Shown here: positions 56,409-64,000 of the stretch, in pieces
Numbering within the stretch: position 1 is the first letter of the stretch
How the letters are laid out: each line of letters opens with the position of its first letter
Assembly (NCBI RefSeq): GCF_900108515.1
Contig: NZ_FNWW01000001.1
Span: forward strand, 806,001-870,000
DNA length: 64,000 nucleotides
From: Halobacillus karajensis
GTDB lineage: Bacteria > Bacillota > Bacilli > Bacillales > Halobacillaceae
Direction of reading: 5' to 3'
Notes under the pieces: model-generated
The model's database searches: none
The model's input: the letters and a program-made list of their open reading frames with translations, nothing else
What the model was told of the DNA's origin: nothing
Position numbers and translations under genes: made by a program

Positions 56409-56426
56409 AGTTTAGACACCTAAACT
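56409..56426. promoter_or_regulatory. Palindromic operator candidate upstream of the MFS gene
   Basis: AGTTTAG-ACAC-CTAAACT is a perfect 7-bp inverted repeat about 30 bases before the promoter. A second motif, TTAGTTGCCTAAGTAATTT (56488-56506), overlaps the start of transcription and has the look of a MarR-type box. Confidence 0.4.
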
Positions 56427-56452
56427 TTTTAAGAAATTATAAGGCAATATAC

Positions 56453-56481
56453 TGAACATCACCTCTTTCTTATGGTATGAT
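56453..56481 (+). promoter_or_regulatory. Promoter of the MFS efflux gene
   Basis: TGAACA (56453-56458), 17 bases, TATGAT (56476-56481). Confidence 0.55.
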
Positions 56482-56524
56482 GATTGATTAGTTGCCTAAG
56501 TAATTTAGAAAGAAGGTTTTATCA

Positions 56525-57922
56525 ATGTCATCACAAGAAATTAACCGCGTTCCTTTGATGATTGTTCTCATTTCTGGCGCTTTTGTCGCCATATTAAATC
56601 AGACACTGCTTGCCACAGCTTTGCCACACATCATGGCAGACCTCCAATTGGATGCCAATACAGCTCAGTGGCTGCAGTCCATTTTTATGTTGGTTAACGG
56701 GATTATGATTCCAATTACCGCCTTTTTGATTGAACGATTTACAACGAGAGGGCTTTTCATGACAGCTGTAGGCCTTTTTGCTGCCGGTACGCTTGTTTGT
56801 GGGCTAGCCCCTAACTTCCCAATTCTTTTAGCAGGAAGGGTCCTTCAAGCATCTGGAGCCGGGATCATTCTTCCATTAATGCAGACGATTCTGTTTCTCG
56901 TTTTCCCTATTGAAAAAAGGGGATCCGCCATGGGAATGTTCGGACTTGTCATTGCATTCGCACCAGCGATCGGTCCAACATTGTCTGGATGGCTTGTTGA
57001 ACAATTTCCATGGAGAAGTTTGTTTTTCGTCATTCTCCCGATTGCCATTGCAGATATCATCGTCGCTTACTTTATCCTGAAGAATGTAACGAAACAGACA
57101 TTCCCCAAAGTCGATCCAATTTCCATCATCCTCTCTACATTTGGGTTTGGAGGAATTTTGTATGGATTTAGTGTCGCAGGGAGTGCAAGCTTCTTCAGTA
57201 ACGAAGTTTTAATATCCCTTGCTGTCGGAGCAGTCACACTAACCCTCTTCATCACAAGACAAATGAAGTTAGAGAACCCTATTTTGGAATTCCGCATCTT
57301 CAAATATAAGATTTTTACACTCACCACTATTCTAGGGATGATTGTCTTCATCTCTATGATTGGCGGTGCGGTGATTTTACCGATATTGATGCAGGATATG
57401 CTTGGGTTTACAGCCTTTGAATCAGGATTAATGCTGTTACCGGGTGCCCTGCTGATGGGGATTATGAACCCGATCACAGGTCGATTGTTCGACAGGTTTG
57501 GGGCACGCTGGCTTGCGGTCATAGGTCTCGGTTTACTGGTCATATCTACGTTCATGTTCACGACCCTGGGTCCGTCGACGACATTCTTATATTTGGCACT
57601 TGTCAATTGTGTGCGTATGTTCGGTATCTCCATGGTCATGATGCCTGTGACAACAGCCGGTTTAAATCAGCTGCCCCAGCATTTAATGCCGCATGGGACA
57701 GCCATGAACAATACGATGCGCCAGGTATCCGGAGCTGTAGGAACAGCTATGCTAGTTTCCGTCATGACAAGCCAAACGATCCCTGATGAAGGGGTGAAAG
57801 GTCTCATTCACGGAGTTAATATATCCTTTGTTGTGGCAGGGATCTTTGCTGTTGTCGGCTTCGTGATGGCCTTCTTCATTAATAAATCTCGCCCTGATGA
57901 AGGGGAACTCAGCAACGCCTGA
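56525..57922 (+). CDS. MFS multidrug efflux transporter, DHA2 (14-segment) family
   Basis: 465 residues of EmrB/QacA/LmrB type. Near the first membrane segment is LNQTLLATALPHIMADL, motif A-like FMTAVGLFAAGTLVCG follows, and motif C is GMFGLVIAFAPAIGPTLSGWLVEQFPWRSLF. Probably exports lipophilic drugs or toxic metabolites by proton antiport. The upstream palindromes suggest induction through a repressor, but no regulator gene is adjacent. GAAGG precedes the ATG. Confidence 0.9.
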   Translation: MSSQEINRVPLMIVLISGAFVAILNQTLLATALPHIMADLQLDANTAQWLQSIFMLVNGIMIPITAFLIERFTTRGLFMTAVGLFAAGTLVCGLAPNFPILLAGRVLQASGAGIILPLMQTILFLVFPIEKRGSAMGMFGLVIAFAPAIGPTLSGWLVEQFPWRSLFFVILPIAIADIIVAYFILKNVTKQTFPKVDPISIILSTFGFGGILYGFSVAGSASFFSNEVLISLAVGAVTLTLFITRQMKLENPILEFRIFKYKIFTLTTILGMIVFISMIGGAVILPILMQDMLGFTAFESGLMLLPGALLMGIMNPITGRLFDRFGARWLAVIGLGLLVISTFMFTTLGPSTTFLYLALVNCVRMFGISMVMMPVTTAGLNQLPQHLMPHGTAMNNTMRQVSGAVGTAMLVSVMTSQTIPDEGVKGLIHGVNISFVVAGIFAVVGFVMAFFINKSRPDEGELSNA

Positions 57923-57967
57923 TCCTAACCATCCTCAAGCTGAATGAGCCCTATTCAATACGAATCT

Positions 57968-58009
57968 AAAAAAATCCTCGCTGACCTATAATGTCAGCGA
58001 GGATTTTTT
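57968..58009 (+). terminator. Terminator after the MFS gene
   Basis: A perfect 17-bp stem (AAAAAATCCTCGCTGAC/GTCAGCGAGGATTTTTT) with a seven-base loop. Confidence 0.95.
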
Positions 58010-58017
58010 AGCTTAAT

Positions 58018-58185
58018 TCAACTATAGGGCAAGAGGTAAAAGAATCGATCTCAATACTTGTATAGATGAGGAGATTCCGCGGCCTTATGCCAATAATCGA
58101 AAGCCCTACATCGTGTGGGAACAGAAAGCCGGGGATTTCCTGGACTTTACAAACGCTGTAAATCATAACGGAACCCAATTATCTT
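58018..58185 (+). pseudogene. Possible remnant of a class III aminotransferase
   Basis: An open stretch without start codon reads EIPRPYANNRKPYIVWEQ followed by KAGDFLDFTNAVNHNG, which recalls the N-terminal PIVxxxAxGxxLxDxxGxxYLDFxxGxAVNxxGH of ornithine or acetylornithine aminotransferases. It stops at 58185 and no later domain follows before 58240. Weak call from one motif. Confidence 0.3.
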
Positions 58186-58239
58186 GAATCTTAGTCCTTC
58201 TGGAAAGAGGATCTATATCAGAATTGAGACTGTGTGTAG

Positions 58240-58590
58240 TTAAATGAACATTAAATAGACCGTTACTAATAAAAACAATAAAAAGGCCACAGATGTCATA
58301 TAAACAATGATCCGATGGGAAGAAACAAACCTATTTTCATTGATATTCCTTCTCGTATGATAATAGTTCACGGTAGCACCGATAATTGTCATCAAACCGA
58401 GAAACAGAGAAGAAATACTAACAAGCATCGCCAGAGCATCTGCAAGTTGCCCTTCTTGAGGGAGGGCAGAAAAATGGACGGTCGTGGCTAAAAACCCCAC
58501 CCCTACCAGGGCAACACTCGTCCGAATCCAGGCTAAATATGTACGTTCATTAGCTAGATGCTGCTGGATCAGTTTTCTTTCGTCTACCAT
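58240..58590 (-). CDS. DUF202 (YidH-like) membrane protein
   Basis: 116 residues, three membrane segments, with the family signature ANERTYLAWIRTSVALVGVG after a short charged N terminus (VDERKLIQQHL). The ATG at 58590 is preferred because AGGAGATGG lies just before it; an ATG at 58611 would place that site inside the gene. Function unknown. Single gene. Confidence 0.85.
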   Translation of the reverse strand: MVDERKLIQQHLANERTYLAWIRTSVALVGVGFLATTVHFSALPQEGQLADALAMLVSISSLFLGLMTIIGATVNYYHTRRNINENRFVSSHRIIVYMTSVAFLLFLLVTVYLMFI

Positions 58591-58734
58591 TAACCACCAT
58601 CTCCTTTTCACTACCTTATTTCAACCTTCAGCGTCGCTCTTGCATTGGGATGAGCTCCCCCTTAAAATCAGAAATGGATCCTTCATGCACAAAAGGGCAC
58701 AAGTCAGGCTGTCGATCCCTGAGTGGATAAATGA

Positions 58735-58764
58735 ATGGAGGGGGCATATGAGAGCCCCCTCCAT
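58735..58764 (-). terminator. Terminator after putR
   Basis: ATGGAGGGGG/CCCCCTCCAT perfect 10-bp stem starting at the base after the putR stop. Confidence 0.75.
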
Positions 58765-60069
58765 TTATTTTTGTATCGCTTTTTTATAGCGTTCATAATA
58801 ACTTTCAACATTATTTAACAGTAACAACTCGGTATATAAATAAGCTTTCATATTGAAATCAGTGAAATCGATGTTGGTCATCTCCTGGATTTGTTTAATC
58901 CGATAGTTCAGTGTGTTCGGATGAATGAACAGCTCCTTAGCGGTCTGCTTCCCTTTCCCATTGTTGGCCAAATATGCTTCTAGGGTAAAGAGCAGTTCGG
59001 TCTGTTTCCTTGTATCATTCTTAATTAATGTCAGCAAATCTTCACTGTAGTAATCCTCTGAACTGTTCTTTTCATACAAGGCGGCTAAATAGCGGTAAAG
59101 CCCAAGCTTCGAGAATTCCCGCGGCATTGTTTCGGGACGCGGTCCGACAAAGTTGGCTGTTTCGATAACTTCAAGCGCCTCCAGAAAGCTCTTCCGCATG
59201 TAGTAGAGCTTTGTATATTCTTTCCCAACCCCTATAAGGAAGTTGTAAAAATGTTCTTCCCCTGTTGCGAATTTTACTTCATCAATTAAGTCTCGGGCAA
59301 TGTCCCTTGATGAAAAGCGGTCAGAGGGCCTTCCCTCAATCATCATGATGATTTGGAATTCCGTTTTCAAATAGTAAAGATGTCGGGTTTTACGGAAACG
59401 CTCCACCGTATTTGCCAAGTCATCAAGCATGTATTTATACTGTGGCGCAGTTACGGAAAATACTACTACAGAGAAACGGTCCGGGATTTGAAGCTTAGCC
59501 AGTGAAGCATCATGACGGAACTGACTTTCACTTGTATACTCGTGATGTAGAAGCTGCCACAGCAATTCTTCTTTACGGCCTTCTTTAGCATTTACTCTCA
59601 TAAACTGATCATAGATCAGTTTACCTATATGGGGCGTTATTTCCTGTAAGAATTCCATTTCATCCTCTTCGAGCAATTGATCCGATTCCTGCACCCAAAC
59701 ATAACCCATTGTATGGCCGAGATGATTGGCAGCGATGACGACACGTTGTTGAAAACCCAGATCTTCCATCGGGTTTACCCGAATAGGGTCAGCCTGTTCC
59801 TCCAAGCGTGTAACGATGCCCTCCTTCTTTAGGCGATCCAGAATAAAAATCGGACATTTCTTCGAAAGGATAGTCTTTTGCTGTGTCTGATCGAAATTAT
59901 CAGAAGTAGAACTATAGGAAATCAGTTCGAAATTTTTATTTTCAATGATGACTGGCTTATTTAATTTGGAACTGATCAGCTCTGTTGCTTTATGGATATC
60001 TTCTGCCTGAAGAATTAATTCTTTAACTTCCATAGGGATCCTGACCTTTCCAAGTAGGTTGAATGTCAT
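58765..60069 (-). CDS. putR: PucR/CdaR-type activator, probable PutR
   Basis: 434 residues. An N-terminal sensor part (VIIENKNFELISYSS) and a GGDEF-like middle lead to the C-terminal helix-turn-helix of the PucR family (TLEAYLANNGKGKQTAKELF, HPNTLNYRIKQIQEM). In B. subtilis PutR of the same family activates proline dehydrogenase and P5C dehydrogenase genes, which lie next to it here as well. GGAGGG is eight bases before the ATG at 60069; a later ATG at 60033 is weaker. Position beside rocA-putB supports the role. Confidence 0.8.
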   Translation of the reverse strand: MTFNLLGKVRIPMEVKELILQAEDIHKATELISSKLNKPVIIENKNFELISYSSTSDNFDQTQQKTILSKKCPIFILDRLKKEGIVTRLEEQADPIRVNPMEDLGFQQRVVIAANHLGHTMGYVWVQESDQLLEEDEMEFLQEITPHIGKLIYDQFMRVNAKEGRKEELLWQLLHHEYTSESQFRHDASLAKLQIPDRFSVVVFSVTAPQYKYMLDDLANTVERFRKTRHLYYLKTEFQIIMMIEGRPSDRFSSRDIARDLIDEVKFATGEEHFYNFLIGVGKEYTKLYYMRKSFLEALEVIETANFVGPRPETMPREFSKLGLYRYLAALYEKNSSEDYYSEDLLTLIKNDTRKQTELLFTLEAYLANNGKGKQTAKELFIHPNTLNYRIKQIQEMTNIDFTDFNMKAYLYTELLLLNNVESYYERYKKAIQK

Positions 60070-60298
60070 GCTTTGTACCCTCCATTATATAGGTTGTGTA
60101 TGGAAAGAAAAAGAAATATTTTTAAATCTTCATTCCCCTTTCCAAGGGAATGGTTTCTTTGAAAAATAACGGACCAACAGGATCTATCCGCAATATGGAG
60201 TGACTAGTGAAGGCAAAATAATGGACCCACCGAATAAGGGACACCTCCTAAATATTTCTCATCAGAGGGCTTATATCCAATAAGCGAACCATTTTAAA
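60070..60298. other. Gap between rocA and putR
   Basis: Holds the putR promoter region on the minus strand. A CATTCCC/GGGAATG palindrome (60132-60153) lies 60-80 bases before putR. Confidence 0.4.
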
Positions 60299-60324
60299 AG
60301 GCTCTCCCAAGTTTGGGAGAGCCT
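60299..60324 (-). terminator. Terminator of the putB-rocA operon
   Basis: AGGCTCTCCCAA/TTGGGAGAGCCT, perfect over 12 base pairs with a two-base loop, then TTTTAAAAT on the minus strand. Confidence 0.9.
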
Positions 60325-60334
60325 CAGGTTTTAA

Positions 60335-61882
60335 TTAAAACATTTCAGAGATTGTTTTCGCTTGCATATGCAAAGCCAGATAGTCTGGTCCTCCTGCTTT
60401 AGAATCTGTACCGGACATCTTAAATCCGCCAAATGGCTGGTAGCCGACAATGGCTCCTGTACAGTTACGATTGAAGTACAAGTTACCAACATGAAAATCA
60501 TATTTCGCTTTTTCAAGGTGTTGACGGTTATCTGAAATGACAGCACCTGTCAGACCGTATTCCGTATTATTGGCGATGTCGATCGCTTCATCGAAATTCT
60601 TCGCTTTTGTAAAGCAGACCACTGGACCGAAAATCTCTTCCTGCTGCATACGGGATTCTGGATCAAGATCTGCAAAAACAGTTGGTTCGATGAAATATCC
60701 TTTTGAATCGTCCCCTTTACCACCTGTAACGAGGCGTCCTTCTTCCTTACCAACTTCAATATAACTCATGATCTTATCATAAGCCCCCTGGTCAACGACA
60801 GGACCCATATAGACGTTTTCTTCGGAGGCGTTCCCTACAGTCAACTGTTCGGCACGTTCTTTAACTTTTTCTAATACTTCGTCATAGACGTCTTCGTGAA
60901 CAACAGCACGTGATCCAGAGGAACATTTTTGGCCGGAGAATCCGAAAGCAGAAACAATGATGGCATCGACGGCTGTTTCAATGTTTGCTTCTTTATCGAC
61001 GACAACCGTATCCTTCCCGCCCATTTCAGCAATGACCTGCTTCAAATGATTCTGACCTTCTTGAATTTCTGCTGCACGCTTGATGATACGTGTTCCGATA
61101 TCCCGTGATCCTGTAAAGGAGATTAGTGCTGTTTTCGGATGATCGACGAGATAATCTCCAACTTCTCCACCGCTTCCTGGAACATAATTCAAGACACCTT
61201 TCGGAAGGCCAGCTTCTTCAAGTACCTCAACGAATTTCGCCGCAATGACAGGGCTGTTACTGGCAGGCTTCATGACAACCGTACTTCCTGTTACAAGTGG
61301 AGCAACAGTCGTACCGGCCATAATGGCAAAAGCAAGGTTCCATGGTGGAATGACCACTGCGACACCAGTTGGTGTGTAAATATAGCGGTTTTGTTCACCT
61401 GGACGGCTTTCTATAGGCTTACCTTCTTTCAATTCAATCATCTGACGCCCGTAATACTCAAGGAAGTCAATAGCTTCTGCTGTGTCAGCATCAGCTTCTT
61501 TCCAAGGTTTCCCTACTTCATAAACAAGATAAGCAGAGAATTCATGCTTGCGGCGGCGGATGATGTGTGCAGCACGGAAAAGAAGTTCAGCGCGGGCACG
61601 TGGGTCCCACTTTCTCCAATCTTCAAAGGCGTTGGCGGCCGATTGAACCGCTTTTTCTGCCAGTTCTTCATTTGCTTTCGAAACGGTACCCACGACCTGC
61701 TTCGTATTAGCAGGGTTTGTGGAAGTAATCGTTTGACCTGTACGGATACGCTCTCCATCAATCAGAAGATCATGATGCTGCCCTAGCTCCTCTTTTACTT
61801 GCGCTAATGCTTCTTCGAACGCTTTCTTATTTTCCTCCATTGTAAAATCTGTGAATGGTTCGTGTTTATAAGGCTGTACCAT
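60335..61882 (-). CDS. rocA: 1-pyrroline-5-carboxylate dehydrogenase
   Basis: Oxidises glutamate semialdehyde (from proline or ornithine) to glutamate with NAD. With the ATG at 61882 it has 515 residues, the length of B. subtilis RocA/PutC. General base Glu286 is in IAEMGGKD and the nucleophile Cys320 in [12 protein letters not shown]; the Rossmann part has [13 protein letters not shown] and [20 protein letters not shown] precedes the ATG, while an in-frame ATG at 61933 overlaps putB. Second gene of the proline-degradation operon, 34 bases behind putB. Confidence 0.95.
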   Translation of the reverse strand: MVQPYKHEPFTDFTMEENKKAFEEALAQVKEELGQHHDLLIDGERIRTGQTITSTNPANTKQVVGTVSKANEELAEKAVQSAANAFEDWRKWDPRARAELLFRAAHIIRRRKHEFSAYLVYEVGKPWKEADADTAEAIDFLEYYGRQMIELKEGKPIESRPGEQNRYIYTPTGVAVVIPPWNLAFAIMAGTTVAPLVTGSTVVMKPASNSPVIAAKFVEVLEEAGLPKGVLNYVPGSGGEVGDYLVDHPKTALISFTGSRDIGTRIIKRAAEIQEGQNHLKQVIAEMGGKDTVVVDKEANIETAVDAIIVSAFGFSGQKCSSGSRAVVHEDVYDEVLEKVKERAEQLTVGNASEENVYMGPVVDQGAYDKIMSYIEVGKEEGRLVTGGKGDDSKGYFIEPTVFADLDPESRMQQEEIFGPVVCFTKAKNFDEAIDIANNTEYGLTGAVISDNRQHLEKAKYDFHVGNLYFNRNCTGAIVGYQPFGGFKMSGTDSKAGGPDYLALHMQAKTISEMF

Positions 61883-61916
61883 GATAAAATTCCCCTTTCT
61901 GGATAAATAGAAGTTT

Positions 61917-62834
61917 TTATTTACTGAAAACACCTTTTAACGCAAAGGCAATGTTCGCTGGTCTCTCCGCAAGTCTCCTCATGAAGTAGCCATACCAATC
62001 TTCCCCATAAGGAAGATAGACTCTAACCGTGTATCCCTCTTGAAGGAGGTCTTTCTGCAGCTGATTTCTCATGCCATAAAGCATTTGAAATTCAAATCGC
62101 TCTTTAGGAATGTTGTGCTCTTTCACGAGCTGCTTCGTATAATCGATGATTGCATCATCATGGCTTGCAATAGCTGTATAGTTTCCGTTAAGCAAATTTT
62201 TCTTGATGAGATGCTTCAAGTTATCATCGACAAGCTTTTTCTCAGGAAAAGCGACTTTTCCAGACTCCTTATACGCCCCTTTCACAAGACGTAAGTAGGG
62301 TTGATAGTCATTCAGGTCATCAAGGTCTTCATTAGACCGGTACAAATATGATTGAACGACGGTCCCCAAATTTGGATAGTCTTTCTTCAGTTCTTTATAA
62401 ATTTCTAATGTGGCCCCGCAACGTGACGAGTCTTCCATATCAATAGTGATCGTAACGTTGTACTTTTGGGCTTCTTTCAAAATAAGTTCCATATTCTCCA
62501 TAACAAGCTCATGGCTGATGTCCAGTCCAAGAGATGTCAGTTTGAGAGATACTTCCGACTGCAGCTGGTTACTCGCGATTTGTTGAATACAGCGGATACA
62601 TTCACCAGCACGGTCTCTGGATTCCTCTTCAGAGTCGACAAACTCACCTAAGTGGTCGACAGTAACGACCAAACCCTCATAGTTCAATTGCTGTATTAAT
62701 GGAATTGCCTGGGAGAACGTTTCTCCCCCTACTATCTTGTCAGCCCCAAAATTACTGCCAAAGCGCTTAGCAAAGCGATCTAACAACTTATTGTTGGAAA
62801 GGTATAAGAAGAAGTTCTTACTGATGGCTTCCAA
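61917..62834 (-). CDS. putB: Proline dehydrogenase
   Basis: FAD enzyme turning proline into P5C at the membrane. About 305 residues, single-domain type as in B. subtilis PutB. Conserved features are [54 protein letters not shown] and the substrate-site [22 protein letters not shown]. The start is probably the TTG at 62834 (AAAGGGTG upstream); GTG codons at 62840 and 62843 lie too near that site. Degrading proline returns carbon and nitrogen to glutamate; in halotolerant cells it also removes an osmolyte. Confidence 0.94.
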   Translation of the reverse strand: MEAISKNFFLYLSNNKLLDRFAKRFGSNFGADKIVGGETFSQAIPLIQQLNYEGLVVTVDHLGEFVDSEEESRDRAGECIRCIQQIASNQLQSEVSLKLTSLGLDISHELVMENMELILKEAQKYNVTITIDMEDSSRCGATLEIYKELKKDYPNLGTVVQSYLYRSNEDLDDLNDYQPYLRLVKGAYKESGKVAFPEKKLVDDNLKHLIKKNLLNGNYTAIASHDDAIIDYTKQLVKEHNIPKERFEFQMLYGMRNQLQKDLLQEGYTVRVYLPYGEDWYGYFMRRLAERPANIAFALKGVFSK

Positions 62835-62933
62835 GATCACCACACCCTTTCATCATTCTCCTATTGATTCACCATGTGGGTTCTTTAGGCGGAATGGAAG
62901 TATTAATGTTTTTAATTGTTAAGAAAATTGTAA

Positions 62934-62949
62934 CTAATAGCGTTTACAA
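62934..62949. promoter_or_regulatory. cre-like site upstream of putB
   Basis: On the minus strand TTGTAAACGCTATTAG fits the 14-base core TGNNARCGNWWWCA with one mismatch (T for C). About 100 bases before the putB start. Confidence 0.35.
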
Positions 62950-63072
62950 CAAGCAACGTGTAAAGAACACAAAGATAGACCCCCAGTTTTATAGTTTAAG
63001 CACAAAAGCGTCTATCCCCTGTTTTAAAAGGCATAAGAACGGGAAAAACCCCATTTTTATGTGAGGGATATA

Positions 63073-63163
63073 TTGTCATAAATTCCCACACCAGGTCATC
63101 CAAATTTTGGGTTACCTGGTGTGGGAATTTATGGATGACCTGGTCACCCTAATTATTGACAAT
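63073..63163. repeat. Nested and competing inverted repeats between put and des
   Basis: A perfect 20-bp inverted repeat (63077-63096 against 63114-63133, CCCACACCAGGT core). CCAGGTCATCC (63091-63101) can instead pair with GGATGACCTGG (63133-63143). An outer ATTGTCA/TGACAAT pair (63073-63079, 63157-63163) frames both. The rest of 62850-63267 is intergenic and holds the two divergent promoters. Confidence 0.75.
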
Positions 63164-63167
63164 CCAC

Positions 63168-63206
63168 CATGACAAGTGTCATGTGTATGTCCTGACATTT
63201 ATGTCT
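63168..63206. promoter_or_regulatory. Two tandem palindromes in the desaturase promoter
   Basis: CATGACA-AG-TGTCATG (63168-63183) and TGACAT-TT-ATGTC (63193-63205) lie just before a weak promoter (TTATAA, 17 bases, TATCAT ending at 63235). In B. subtilis the response regulator DesR activates des from two adjacent sites in this position; I cannot confirm that these match its consensus. Confidence 0.5.
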
Positions 63207-63267
63207 TATAAAAAACCGTGTATTTTCCTATCATAAACATATGAACGAACATGAAGGGGACATTTAT

Positions 63268-64000
63268 ATGAACAAGGATAAACAACGAGAGCTGAAGAAA
63301 AGTGTTTCAGCCTTTGCGAAACCTGATACACAAGCTGGTGTCCGCCAGTTGATCAATACGATTCTGCCTTTTGCCCTTTTGTGGTATTTGGCCTATGCAA
63401 GCTTATCGATCTCTGTATGGCTAACGATACCTGTTGCGATGATTGCCGGTGGATTTGTCGTCCGTATTTTCATCATCTTCCATGATTGTACACACCAATC
63501 ATTCCTGAAGAGCCAAAAGGCAAACCGGATCATTGGCACCATCACAGGAATCTTGACGTTGTTTCCGTTTGATAAATGGAAAAGAAGCCACTCCATCCAC
63601 CATGCGACAAGTGGAAACTTGGACAAACGCGGCACAGGGGATATTTGGGTGATGACAGTAGATGAATATGTAGAAGCTTCTTTTAAAGAACGGATAGCTT
63701 ACCGTATTTACCGGAATCCTATCGTCATGTTCGGCCTTGGACCGCTTTATTTGTTCCTTATCTCCAATCGCTTCAATCGAAAAGGAGCTAAAAAGAAGGA
63801 AAGAAGGAACACCTATGTAACGAATGTTTCCATTACGGTTCTATATAGCCTGCTCATCTGGGCAATCGGATGGGAAGCTTTCTTACTCATTCAACTACCA
63901 ATCCTTTACGTATCCGGCATATTAGGCATTTGGTTGTTCTATGTACAGCACCAGTTTGAAGATTCTTATTTTGAAGATGAATCGGAATGGGATTTCGTCA
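63268..64000 (+). CDS. des: Fatty-acid desaturase (Des-like), 3' partial
   Basis: Membrane acyl-lipid desaturase, cut off by the window end after 244 codons. Two of the three His boxes are visible: FHDCTHQSF near residue 72 and RSHSIHHATSGN near 110, with membrane segments before and after. QHQFEDSYFEDESEW near the end matches the family. B. subtilis Des makes delta-5 unsaturated lipids at low temperature. AAGGGGA precedes the ATG at 63268; an in-frame ATG at 63241 lacks a site. No desKR pair is within view. Confidence 0.92.
   Translation, partial: MNKDKQRELKKSVSAFAKPDTQAGVRQLINTILPFALLWYLAYASLSISVWLTIPVAMIAGGFVVRIFIIFHDCTHQSFLKSQKANRIIGTITGILTLFPFDKWKRSHSIHHATSGNLDKRGTGDIWVMTVDEYVEASFKERIAYRIYRNPIVMFGLGPLYLFLISNRFNRKGAKKKERRNTYVTNVSITVLYSLLIWAIGWEAFLLIQLPILYVSGILGIWLFYVQHQFEDSYFEDESEWDFV

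Noticed and set aside
63073-63163. Ordinary terminator of an upstream gene
   Set aside because: Both flanking genes read away from it and there is no T run after the stem.
1-64000. rRNA, tRNA, prophage or transposase genes
   Set aside because: None recognised on either strand; no tRNA-like cloverleaf or transposase motif was seen.

Overview
The window looks like chromosome from a low-GC, Gram-positive, halotolerant member of the Bacillaceae, most like Halobacillus. Pointers are the Bacillus-type gene set (sigL, hemAT, glgBCDAP, gltBD, putR-putB-rocA, intracellular subtilisin), strong GGAGG ribosome sites, and sigma-B-, sigma-D- and CcpA-type sites. A D-aspartate-ligase-like gene next to an Asp/Glu racemase fits the L-Orn-D-Asp cell wall known for Halobacillus. 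The genus is an inference, not a database match.

Layout. 1-3513: methionine ABC importer metNIQ (metN cut by the window edge) with an M20D amidohydrolase. 3605-9: HAD phosphatase, LTA synthase, a decayed bioY with a 20-bp palindrome, and an EcsAB-like ABC pair. 10.1-12.3 kb: a ParM-like actin, a ParR-like partner and an upstream repeat cluster, i.e. a plasmid-type partition cassette among housekeeping genes. 12.5-16.3 kb: intracellular subtilisin, coiled-coil M23 murein hydrolase, and an ftsX with no ftsE beside it. 17-21 kb: ATP-grasp ligase (Asl type), atypical MurE-like ligase and Asp/Glu racemase. 21-26 kb: several tiny genes, GrpB-family protein, M20 dipeptidase and a large HPII-type catalase. 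26-33 kb: glutamate synthase gltB-gltD and a P1 peptidase. 34-47 kb: YihY protein, sigL, a PH-domain gene and the glycogen operon glgB-C-D-A-P plus a GH13 enzyme. 47-52 kb: YtxG/YtxH-type envelope stress genes, DUF488 protein, hemAT. 52-58 kb: a secreted-protein gene broken by one in-frame stop, two glutamate/dicarboxylate transporters and a DHA2 efflux pump. 58-62.8 kb: DUF202 protein and the proline-catabolic genes putR, rocA and putB. 63.2 kb to the end: a fatty-acid desaturase cut by the window edge.

How parts fit. Glutamate metabolism recurs: gltBD makes it, proline degradation yields it, and two symporters import it. Regulatory sites that can be read directly include sigma-B-type promoters before the catalase and before a 22-codon membrane peptide, a sigma-D-type promoter before hemAT, a perfect cre box directly before sigL, a perfect cre box between gltB and the P1 peptidase gene, and two tandem palindromes before the desaturase.

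The least ordinary regions are the Asl/Mur/racemase cluster, whose Mur ligase lacks the usual DYAHT and DNPR-type motifs; the partition cassette; the orphan ftsX; and the competing hairpins between put and des. All function calls come from reading motifs and context; no searches were run.
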